NCBI RefSeq assembly: GCF_017377505.1
Contig: NZ_JAFREN010000023.1
Span: 45,359 to 109,358 of the forward strand
Source of the DNA: Enterococcus sp. DIV0212c
Lineage (GTDB): Bacteria > Bacillota > Bacilli > Lactobacillales > Enterococcaceae
Length of the DNA: 64,000 nt
Reading direction: 5' to 3'
Part shown: positions 18,548 through 24,635 of the stretch, piece by piece
Layout: each line of letters begins with the position of its first letter
Numbering within the stretch: position 1 is the stretch's first letter
The notes under the pieces: model-generated
The model's database searches: none
What the model saw: the letters and a program-made list of their open reading frames with translations, nothing else
Told to the model about the DNA's origin: nothing
Position numbers and translations under genes: made by a program

Positions 18548-19240
18548 TTATTCTGCTCCTTTAGTTTCTTCTTCTGTTCCAGTTGGTGTCGTTGCAATTG
18601 TCCAATTTAATTCCGCTTTATAGTTTCCTACTAAAGCATCTTGAGGAATTTTCAGTTCAATCTTGTCTTTACCAAATTCATTCAACCAGATTCCAGCACC
18701 TTCTTTATCATTAGCAACAAATACTGGTTGAGGATCTTTCTCTACAGATTTCACTTCCACAGGTGTCGGTTTTCCATCTGTTAATTTATCTGGTGATGTT
18801 GCTTCTCCCATCGGTAAGTACAACTCTGCACCTTTCAATGTAACTTTGTTGTCTTCTTGTTGTACAAAGTCAGACATTGAGACGCTGACAGTCCAACCTT
18901 TAGCTGTTCCGCGAATATCTCTTACTTCGATATTTGGCGCTGTATTTTTTGCTTTAATGGTTTCTTGTTTCCCTGTCAATTGGAACGTGCCAAAATCTAA
19001 TGGTGAAACAAACACAAGTGCTAAACGTCCTGTATTACCAGTTCCTCCGCCTTCTTCTCCTCCTGGATTGGTTGGCGTACCTTCTTCTTCATCACCAGCT
19101 TTTAATTCAACTGTTCCATAAGATGTTGCATCCTTATTTTCTTCTTTATCTCCGGCTGTGTTATCTGCTAATGCCAATGTTGGGCTCACAAGTCCACCTA
19201 ATACAACCGTTGTTACTAACATTGATTTCCATAATTTCAT
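18548..19240 (-). CDS. Secreted WxL-domain protein (type 1), locus A, internal start
   Basis: From the internal ATG at 19240 this is a complete 230-residue WxL precursor: signal peptide MKLWKSML... (cleavage near ALADN), a linker with NPGGEEGGGTGNTG, then a WxL domain with LVFVSPLDFG, VRDIRGTAKGWTV, GAGIWLNEFG and LNWTIATTP. The locus B counterpart (37170-37853) begins with the same MKLWKSML and is a separate gene. The same reading frame continues upstream without a stop into the LPXTG protein (see 18548-19567). A good ribosome site (19245-19253) supports independent initiation here. Confidence 0.85.
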   Translation of the reverse strand: MKLWKSMLVTTVVLGGLVSPTLALADNTAGDKEENKDATSYGTVELKAGDEEEGTPTNPGGEEGGGTGNTGRLALVFVSPLDFGTFQLTGKQETIKAKNTAPNIEVRDIRGTAKGWTVSVSMSDFVQQEDNKVTLKGAELYLPMGEATSPDKLTDGKPTPVEVKSVEKDPQPVFVANDKEGAGIWLNEFGKDKIELKIPQDALVGNYKAELNWTIATTPTGTEEETKGAE

Positions 19241-19567
19241 TGTTCTTCCTCCTAATATATATCTGTAAATAATAATGCCGCCTGCGGCTACGATTAGCAG
19301 GTATCCAAATGCAATGCCTAAAATCGTCAGGATTTCTCCTGTTTGCGGTAATCTCTTGCCATCTCCAATACCCAAGTCCCCTAGAAATTTTCCCATCGTA
19401 TCAGGAAATTTGCCGTTTTTTATTGGTGTATTGTCTTTTAAAAATCTAATACTTACTTGACTGCTTGCTTTATTTCCAGCGTTTTGTTCGACAGCGTCGA
19501 CAGGTTTAGGGTAAAATATAAAATAGGCCAACACTAGAAATATAAGAAGCAATCGCTCCCTTTTCAT
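18548..19567 (-). CDS. In-frame fusion of small LPXTG protein and type-1 WxL protein
   Basis: 339 residues from ATG 19567 (GGAGG 8 nt upstream). Residues 1-109 are a small LPXTG protein like those at 37807 and 52608: signal peptide (VDAVEQ), SSQVSIRF, a short spacer, RLPQTGE, a membrane helix and a short positive end (YRYILGGR). No stop follows; the frame runs straight into the WxL precursor at residue 110 (MKLWKSML). In locus B the two genes overlap in different frames. Topology would allow processing into two proteins: sortase at LPQTG, and signal peptidase before the WxL part. Whether the full fusion is made, or mostly the internally initiated WxL protein, is unknown. Confidence 0.75.
   Translation of the reverse strand: MKRERLLLIFLVLAYFIFYPKPVDAVEQNAGNKASSQVSIRFLKDNTPIKNGKFPDTMGKFLGDLGIGDGKRLPQTGEILTILGIAFGYLLIVAAGGIIIYRYILGGRTMKLWKSMLVTTVVLGGLVSPTLALADNTAGDKEENKDATSYGTVELKAGDEEEGTPTNPGGEEGGGTGNTGRLALVFVSPLDFGTFQLTGKQETIKAKNTAPNIEVRDIRGTAKGWTVSVSMSDFVQQEDNKVTLKGAELYLPMGEATSPDKLTDGKPTPVEVKSVEKDPQPVFVANDKEGAGIWLNEFGKDKIELKIPQDALVGNYKAELNWTIATTPTGTEEETKGAE
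19245..19253 (-). promoter_or_regulatory. Internal ribosome binding site of the type-1 WxL gene
   Basis: AGGAGGAAG lies 4-5 nt before ATG 19240. It is located inside the open frame of the upstream LPXTG part and encodes LGGR. It decides that the WxL protein can be started on its own despite the fused frame. Confidence 0.8.
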
Positions 19568-19680
19568 AAAAAACACCTCCTTATATTTTTTTCCCTATTC
19601 AAAAGTCCATTGTGTATACAAGCAACCCTTTTACTTAAATTATTGATCGTAATTTTGTATGTATCTAAAAGGCGCTGTCT

Positions 19681-19700
19681 TAATACTCTTTAAATACTAC
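19681..19700. promoter_or_regulatory. Motif conserved between divergent regions A and B
   Basis: TAATACTnTTTAAATAnTAC here and at 38224-38243. It lies 114 bp (A) and 43 bp (B) before the LPXTG start codons. It is a candidate LytTR-regulator or promoter element. No clear copy was found in locus C. Confidence 0.45.
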
Positions 19701-19727
19701 AATCTCCATGTTTTTAAAAAAATTCCT

Positions 19728-19741
19728 TGTAAGCGCTTTAT
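19728..19741. promoter_or_regulatory. cre-like site (CcpA), locus A
   Basis: TGTAAGCGCTTTAT matches 12 of 14 positions of the consensus TGWAANCGNTNWCA. Similar sites are in the matching regions of loci B and C. Confidence 0.45.
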
Positions 19742-19871
19742 CGTCACTTTCGAGCATTTCTTTGCTATTAATTAACAAATACTTTCTTTTTTTGTAAATA
19801 TGCTCTAAAATATATTGAAATTATTGAATAATTCTTTCATATCAATTATTTTAAACCAAAGGAGAAGGTTC

Positions 19872-20624
19872 ATGACTCTCACTGCAAAAGTCTACATAAT
19901 AGAAGATGACAATGAATATAGAAAAGGAATTGTTCACTCATTACAAAGCTATCACTCTCGTTTCGTTCATTTTGAGGTTTCTCCTATTGATAATCATTTA
20001 TTTTTTATGGAAGATCTTCAAACACTTCGAATAACAGATACAGATATTTTTATTTTTGATATCGATTTAAAAACTACTTTTTCTGGAATTGATTTAGCAA
20101 TAGAAGTTCGAAAGAAAAATACAAAGTGTATGATTATTTTTTTAACTAGTCTTGAAGATCAAGCAATCTCAGTCATCAACAGTAATATTTTCCCGCTAGG
20201 TTATCTTATTAAAAATCTTTCAGCACAAATAAACTTAACTGAATCAGTTCAAACATTACTGACTAAAGTAGAGAACAATCTAAGAAGTTATTGGCGTGAA
20301 GATCAAGATGTTGTGATGTTGACCAATGGAACTGAAAATGTTTACCTGAACTGTAAAGAGATTCTTTATATTGAATCATTGAAGGGGATGAGGGGAAGGA
20401 TATTGATTAAAACCTTGTCTGAAGATATTTTAATTGATGGCCGCATTGGAAAAATAAAAACAATGCTTACTCAGCCTTATTTCTTAACCTCTTTGCAATC
20501 GTACATCATTAATTTATCTGCAATTACATTCGTTGATAGAAGACACGGCATGATTACTTTTTCTGATGGACAAGAATTGTTGGTCGGTATAAAAATTATC
20601 GATAAAATAAAAAAAATCTTATAG
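19872..20624 (+). CDS. LytTR-family response regulator, locus A
   Basis: 250 residues. The N-terminal receiver domain has the acidic pair EDD (11-13), phospho-acceptor Asp63 (IFIFDID), Thr92 (FLTS) and Lys114. The C-terminal LytTR DNA-binding domain (~150-250) has YLNCKEILYIES and a final SYIINLSAI region. This is the AgrA/ComE type that activates divergent operons. ATG 19872 has AAAGGAGAAGG upstream; an in-frame TTG further upstream lacks a ribosome site. It is followed 10 nt later by HK1, so the three genes form one signalling operon. The likely target is the divergent surface operon (inference from position). Paralogues are at 38410 and 54548. Confidence 0.92.
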   Translation: MTLTAKVYIIEDDNEYRKGIVHSLQSYHSRFVHFEVSPIDNHLFFMEDLQTLRITDTDIFIFDIDLKTTFSGIDLAIEVRKKNTKCMIIFLTSLEDQAISVINSNIFPLGYLIKNLSAQINLTESVQTLLTKVENNLRSYWREDQDVVMLTNGTENVYLNCKEILYIESLKGMRGRILIKTLSEDILIDGRIGKIKTMLTQPYFLTSLQSYIINLSAITFVDRRHGMITFSDGQELLVGIKIIDKIKKIL

Positions 20625-20634
20625 GAGTCCTTTA

Positions 20635-21942
20635 TTGAATACATCACTACTTACTTCTTTAATTGCGTTAAACTTTCTACAAATTATTTGGTTAGTGACC
20701 TATAAAAGATTATTCAATTTACGTGAAAGTTTGATTTTAACGTTTTTTATTCTTTTACAGTTTGCATTACCTTTTTTTATTCGTCATGACTACGTCACCG
20801 TGCTTAAGCTTCCGTTTTATTTTTTTCAATTTGCCTTTGCCATGAAGCGGTTGAAAAATTGGTTTATTCCATCACTATTAATTAGTTTTGAAAATTCTTT
20901 GATTCTCTTATCCTGGATACCCACTTTGGACGCGTGGGATATTTTGTATATTAATCAGCAAATTTCTGCTAGTACATATATGTCTTTTTCAGTTTTATTT
21001 ATGTTTCTACAACAGTTTCTACTTTTTTTATTCATTGTATTGACGAATTATTTAAATGTACGTTTTTCATTTACGAATTCGATTGCTCTACTACCTAAAA
21101 ACTATAAATTTCTATCTACGATTTTTTTGTTCTTCTTATTTTTGTCCATCAATCTTAAACAAATTAGTGTATTGAGTGGCGACCTTTCTTCTCTTCTTTA
21201 TAGTTCGTTTATTGTAATTGGTTATACCTTATTTATTGGATTTACGATTTTGATTTTAGTCAATTACAACAATGAAAAACAATATATTGCACTGTTAACT
21301 GAAACACATGATCGTGAAAAAAAGAAAATTGCTCTTTCCCATGAATTTCGTAAAGAGTATAAAGCACTTTTACTTAGTTTAACGGGGTATTTAGAAACTG
21401 GAGATACGGAAAAAACACTTGAATTGCTCCATAGTATTATTGACTATTCTGATTCTTTACTTACTCCAAATTTATATAAGAAAATTTCAAATATAGAAAA
21501 TTTACCCATCCAAGGGCTTTTAACTAGCTTCTTAAATCGTTGTTTGTCGTCAGGTGTTCAGATAGACTTACAGATAACAGAAAAACTAGGTAATATCGAG
21601 ATGAATATCGTTGATTTTGTCCGTTGTTTCTCGATCCTTTTGGATAATGCTTATGAGGCAACAGAAATGTCTGTTCAGCCTGCAATTGTTATAAATATCA
21701 GTGGAGATGTTCAATCGGTAACAGTTGAAGTTGTGAATACATTCGATGAGAAAGAACCTATTCCTTTCCAGTCATTACTGCAAAATAATTTTTCAACTAA
21801 AAAGGGACATCAAGGTAAAGGATTACATATATTTTTAACTATTTTGGCAAACTATAAACAAAGTAGTTACAATATTTCTAAGAAAAACAATCATTTTATC
21901 TCTCAATTTACCATTCTAAAAAAATACGTTGATCATACGTAA
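20635..21942 (+). CDS. AgrC/ComD-type sensor protein HK1 with lost phospho-acceptor His, locus A
   Basis: 435 residues with about six membrane helices (1-210), then a cytoplasmic HPK10-like domain. The usual phospho-acceptor motif FRHDY reads FRKEY, with Lys240 in place of His. The ATPase part looks intact: N box LLDNAYEA (Asn338) and G box QGKGLHIF (~393-400). It therefore probably cannot autophosphorylate in cis but could phosphorylate the His of HK2 (21956) in trans (inference). Start is TTG behind GGAG, which overlaps the response-regulator stop, suggesting coupled and modest translation. The signal is unknown; no AgrD/ComC-like peptide gene is seen nearby. Confidence 0.88.
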   Translation: MNTSLLTSLIALNFLQIIWLVTYKRLFNLRESLILTFFILLQFALPFFIRHDYVTVLKLPFYFFQFAFAMKRLKNWFIPSLLISFENSLILLSWIPTLDAWDILYINQQISASTYMSFSVLFMFLQQFLLFLFIVLTNYLNVRFSFTNSIALLPKNYKFLSTIFLFFLFLSINLKQISVLSGDLSSLLYSSFIVIGYTLFIGFTILILVNYNNEKQYIALLTETHDREKKKIALSHEFRKEYKALLLSLTGYLETGDTEKTLELLHSIIDYSDSLLTPNLYKKISNIENLPIQGLLTSFLNRCLSSGVQIDLQITEKLGNIEMNIVDFVRCFSILLDNAYEATEMSVQPAIVINISGDVQSVTVEVVNTFDEKEPIPFQSLLQNNFSTKKGHQGKGLHIFLTILANYKQSSYNISKKNNHFISQFTILKKYVDHT

Positions 21943-21955
21943 AAGGAGATTATTC

Positions 21956-23272
21956 ATGGACATATCCATTTTTACTGGAATGCTAGCACTAAATTATCTC
22001 CAGATCATTTGGTTTTTAGGAAATAAAAAATTTACTTCTTCGCTTCAAACAACTATTCTTTCTTCCTTGTTGATTTTTCAATTTTTGTTAAGTCTATTCA
22101 TTAAAGATCCTTATATTTTGATTGCTCTATTACTTTTTTCGATTCTTCATCCTATATTTATTATTCATTTCTCAAATAATTGGCTGTCCATGGGTCTTTT
22201 TCTTTACTTAGAAAGTTCCTTGGTGATTCTTGCTTGGTTGTTTACACATGATCTATTGTTTTTTTTGACCAAGACAGGAAAAATTCCTGCTACTTTCTAT
22301 CAGCAGTTTGCCCCTTTTTCATTAGCAGCGCAACAGCTATTACTCCTAGTTTTGATTTTGTCGATGCTAAAATTAGAGTCTAAGTATAAGATTTTTGATT
22401 CTATTTCTCAGATTCAAAAGAATTATAAAACACCGGTCATCATCCTGACTGTTCTTTTAATTATTCTAAATATTCTTAGACATTTATCCGTTGTTACTTA
22501 TACTCTGATTACTTTTTTATATTTAACTTTTATCCTACTCACACTTAGCACTGTTTTTTTTCTGATTGCTTATCTATACAGTCGTTATTATTTACAGCAA
22601 ATAAAAAAGACTCTTTTATTTCAACGATACAATAATGAAATGGAACAAATTGCTCTAGCTGATGAATTTAGACATGATTATCGTAATATTTTGGTAAGTT
22701 TAATGCGTTATGTTGAGCAAGGAAAAACAGATGAGGCACTGACTTATATTACTTCCATTACCAATTACTCAAAAGATTTGCTAGAAGAAGATCAATATGA
22801 GCAACTAAGTCGTTTGTTGATACCTTCTGTACAAGGATTGCTGATTCATTTTGTTGAGACGTGCAGAATAAAAAACATCAAACTGACTCTTATTATCCCT
22901 CAAGCTATTCAGGAAATAGATGTTTCTATTCGATTAATTGATTTTATTCGTTGTCTCTCTGCGGTTTTTGATTATGCAGTGACGAAGCAACGATTTGAAA
23001 CACAAAAAGAGTTCGTTTTAATTATAAAAAAAGAGAATGATCATCTTTATTTTGAGTTAACGAATATAGACGCACATCAGGGCTCAATTAGTGAATCCGC
23101 TGATTTTACATTGAATAATAAGAAAGAGTTGAGGATTGCTGGGCTTAACAGTATTTCGAAGATTTTGGCTCAATACCGAGGTACTTTATTCTCTTTTTAT
23201 GAGAATGAAGAGGAGTTTTCAGTGGAGTTTATGCTGGAGGTCAGTACTTCAAATTTATTTGAGTTTAGCTAG
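21956..23272 (+). CDS. AgrC/ComD-type sensor protein HK2 with degenerate ATPase, locus A
   Basis: 438 residues with about six membrane helices, then FRHDYRNIL with His240 intact at the position where HK1 has Lys240. The catalytic domain is degenerate: the N box reads VFDYAV, with Tyr340 replacing the Mg/ATP-binding Asn, and no GxGL G box is visible (RIAGLNSI instead). It looks like a phosphotransfer partner without kinase activity. ATG 21956 follows AAAAGGAG, 13 nt after HK1. The HK1/HK2 pair may form a heterodimer that phosphorylates the LytTR regulator (inference). Last gene of the operon; a hairpin terminator follows. Confidence 0.87.
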   Translation: MDISIFTGMLALNYLQIIWFLGNKKFTSSLQTTILSSLLIFQFLLSLFIKDPYILIALLLFSILHPIFIIHFSNNWLSMGLFLYLESSLVILAWLFTHDLLFFLTKTGKIPATFYQQFAPFSLAAQQLLLLVLILSMLKLESKYKIFDSISQIQKNYKTPVIILTVLLIILNILRHLSVVTYTLITFLYLTFILLTLSTVFFLIAYLYSRYYLQQIKKTLLFQRYNNEMEQIALADEFRHDYRNILVSLMRYVEQGKTDEALTYITSITNYSKDLLEEDQYEQLSRLLIPSVQGLLIHFVETCRIKNIKLTLIIPQAIQEIDVSIRLIDFIRCLSAVFDYAVTKQRFETQKEFVLIIKKENDHLYFELTNIDAHQGSISESADFTLNNKKELRIAGLNSISKILAQYRGTLFSFYENEEEFSVEFMLEVSTSNLFEFS

Positions 23273-23313
23273 TTGTTTTAGTAATCAAATATGTTTTTCT
23301 TTCTATTTCGAAT

Positions 23314-23363
23314 AAGAGAATAGAGCTCACCCAGCTATAAATGCGGAGGAACTCTACTCTTTT
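23314..23363 (+). terminator. Terminator after the locus A sensor operon
   Basis: Imperfect arms 23314-23328 and 23349-23363 (AGAG-TAGAG against CTCTA-CTCTT) are followed by TTTATTTTCT on the plus strand. It lies between convergent genes and may also stop the rpsN transcript weakly. Confidence 0.55.
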
Positions 23364-23381
23364 ATTTTCTCATGTAAATAT

Positions 23382-23522
23382 TCAACCAACACTACCAGAA
23401 ACCATCACTCGATGTCTTTGCTCCCGTTTATATTGCTGAATGATTTTCAGTGCTCGTTTTCTAGTTTTTCGATTCGTGCACTTCAATCGTCTGCGTGCAC
23501 TTGAAAGATCTTGTTTCTCCAT
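23382..23522 (-). CDS. Small basic protein downstream of rpsN
   Basis: 46 residues, starting MEKQDLSSARRRLK, with about one third Lys/Arg (KTRKRALKII, YKREQRHR). ATG 23522 has AGAGGTGA upstream. It starts 34 nt after rpsN on the same strand, so it should share the rpsN transcript and its Zur-like control. It resembles the very short basic proteins labelled putative metal homeostasis proteins in lactobacillales; I recall this only loosely. The function is unknown. The context suggests a role in zinc shortage. Confidence 0.7.
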   Translation of the reverse strand: MEKQDLSSARRRLKCTNRKTRKRALKIIQQYKREQRHRVMVSGSVG

Positions 23523-23556
23523 CAAATCACCTCTTTGCATCTATTTTTCGATTTCT

Positions 23557-23826
23557 TTACCAGCTTGCTTTATGAACACCAGGAATTTGTCCTTGATGTG
23601 CTAAAGTTCTAAAATTAATTCGTGACATGCCGAATTTACGCATATAAGCTCTTGCTCGTCCATAGATCAAATCGCGGTTTTTTAAGCGATTTGGATTGGA
23701 ATCTTTTGGTAATTTTGCTAAAGCTTCGTAGTCTTTATTCGCTTTTAACTCAATGCGTTGTTCAGCATATTTTTCAATCAATGCTTGTTGCTGTTTTGCT
23801 TTGGCAATTTTTGATTTTTTAGCCAT
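23557..23826 (-). CDS. rpsN: 30S ribosomal protein S14, zinc-independent (C-minus) form
   Basis: 89 residues. The C-terminal part ([19 protein letters not shown], then [11 protein letters not shown]) is diagnostic of S14, a small-subunit protein near the decoding head. It has no cysteine, so it lacks the CxxC zinc ribbon of the main low-GC Gram-positive S14; the 89-residue length fits the C-minus form. This form typically replaces the zinc form when zinc is scarce. A Zur-like box lies ~20 bp before its start. ATG 23826 begins MAKKSK with AAAGGA upstream; an upstream in-frame ATG would add residues over the operator. It is outside the ribosomal operons, as usual for the paralogue. Confidence 0.95.
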   Translation of the reverse strand: MAKKSKIAKAKQQQALIEKYAEQRIELKANKDYEALAKLPKDSNPNRLKNRDLIYGRARAYMRKFGMSRINFRTLAHQGQIPGVHKASW

Positions 23827-23844
23827 GTTTTCTTTCATCCTTTC

Positions 23845-23867
23845 TAAATCGTAACGATTACTCTTTA
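23845..23867. promoter_or_regulatory. Zur-like operator before rpsN
   Basis: The 23-bp site matches the low-GC Gram-positive Zur consensus (TAAATCGTAAT-N-ATTACGATTTA) at 19 of 22 defined positions; the core reads TCGTAACGATTAC. Its position at the rpsN leader fits zinc-dependent repression. Confidence 0.75.
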
Positions 23868-23930
23868 AGGGTGATAAGAATAACATCAAATATTATAAAA
23901 TGCAAGTATTTTTTATCTAACATATCCCCT

Positions 23931-24134
23931 TTTGAACGATATATATCGGCTGTTCTTGACTGCACAGCTGATGTCCATGACAATCGGGAGAAAGAAGCCT
24001 TCAATTTATCTCTTAAAAAAGAAGATGGTCAGCCTTATTTTGAATTGGGAAACACTGAATATCAACAATTATCAACCATAAAAAATACAAATTATTCTAT
24101 TCATCACAAAAAAACAGCTGAAAAATTATGGGTT
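23931..24134 (+). pseudogene. Decayed fragment of an HK2-type sensor gene
   Basis: About 67 codons match the catalytic-domain region of the HK2 proteins: RYISAVLDCTAD aligns with RCLSAVFDYAV, and LSLKKEDGQPYFELGNTE aligns with the IIKKENDHLYFELTNID region. No membrane domain, His motif or end is present; the match stops just before a dispersed repeat at 24144. It is plus-strand, like the intact HK2 genes. It is probably what remains of another regulator operon, or of a partial duplication of the 21956 gene. Confidence 0.65.
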
Positions 24135-24143
24135 GTCTATTGT

Positions 24144-24255
24144 AGAAAGAGCATGAGACAGAAGTGTTTAATTCCGAAGGGATTGCTTCTGCTTCCACCG
24201 TTTATCCGGATTCTACGTGAGTGGGATATGACTCGAAGAGTTATGTCCCACTCAC
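24144..24255 (+). repeat. Dispersed intergenic hairpin repeat, copy 1 (short form)
   Basis: Shares GACAGAAGTGTTTAAT, the CCACCGTTTATCCGGATTC region and the end hairpin (GTGAGTGGGATATGACTC with its inverse) with copies at 34829-34998 and 42862-43036. It lacks the ~65-bp inner stem-loop of the other copies; the join is clean at AATTCCGAAGGG. The end hairpin could act as a terminator. It is probably a non-autonomous mobile repeat. Confidence 0.8.
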
Positions 24256-24331
24256 TTCCTCTTCTTTTTACATATACGAACAAAAATTTTTAATTGAGCT
24301 TAACTTACGCTGAATCTACTCTATTTGAATA

Positions 24332-24374
24332 AAAAAACAACTGCTCTTCTTAATAAGGAGAGCAGTTGTTTTTT
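24332..24374. terminator. Bidirectional terminator
   Basis: A perfect 16-bp stem (24332-24347 with 24359-24374, AACTGCTCT against AGAGCAGTT), flanked by A-run and T-run, with an 11-nt loop. It ends the locus B surface transcript on the minus strand and any plus-strand transcript from the repeat region. Confidence 0.85.
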
Positions 24375-24596
24375 GAGTATTTTTGTTATAGTCGGATTTC
24401 CTCTTGGAATTAAAACCATCTCTTTTGCTGTGTTTCTTTCTCCATCATATGTTTCAGCATATACATACGATGGAATAAACGAATCGTTAAACCTACAAGA
24501 GCTGCTAAAAAAAGAAACATACCTTACATTTTTACTAAACACATACGATTCGTTCTTTATAATATCCAATGACATACACCTTTCCTTACTTCTCAT
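24375..24596 (-). pseudogene. Possible remnant of a small secreted-protein gene
   Basis: A short open frame containing SFIPSYVYAETYDGERNTAK looks like the end of a signal peptide (cleavage after VYA) and the start of a mature protein. The hydrophobic stretch (FLAALVGLT) lies in another frame, which implies two frameshifts. The frame then runs into the terminator. AAGGAAAGG precedes an ATG near 24575. The remaining bases show nothing clear. Weak call; it may be non-coding. Confidence 0.3.
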
Positions 24597-24635
24597 TCGA
24601 GTAGATATTAATTCTATTTACCATTTATCTATTTT

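Larger units (their letters stand above)
19568..19871. other. Divergent intergenic region, locus A
   Basis: 304 bp between the minus-strand surface operon and the plus-strand regulator operon. It should hold promoters for both. Visible elements are a motif shared with locus B (19681-19700) and a cre-like site (19728-19741). AT-rich stretches follow; I cannot assign -35/-10 boxes with confidence. No small pheromone-like gene with a good ribosome site was seen. Confidence 0.6.

Noticed and set aside
23871..24293. 140-codon plus-strand open frame
   Set aside because: It overlaps the Zur-like box region, joins an HK2 fragment to a dispersed repeat and has no ribosome site; treated as a pseudogene fragment plus repeat.
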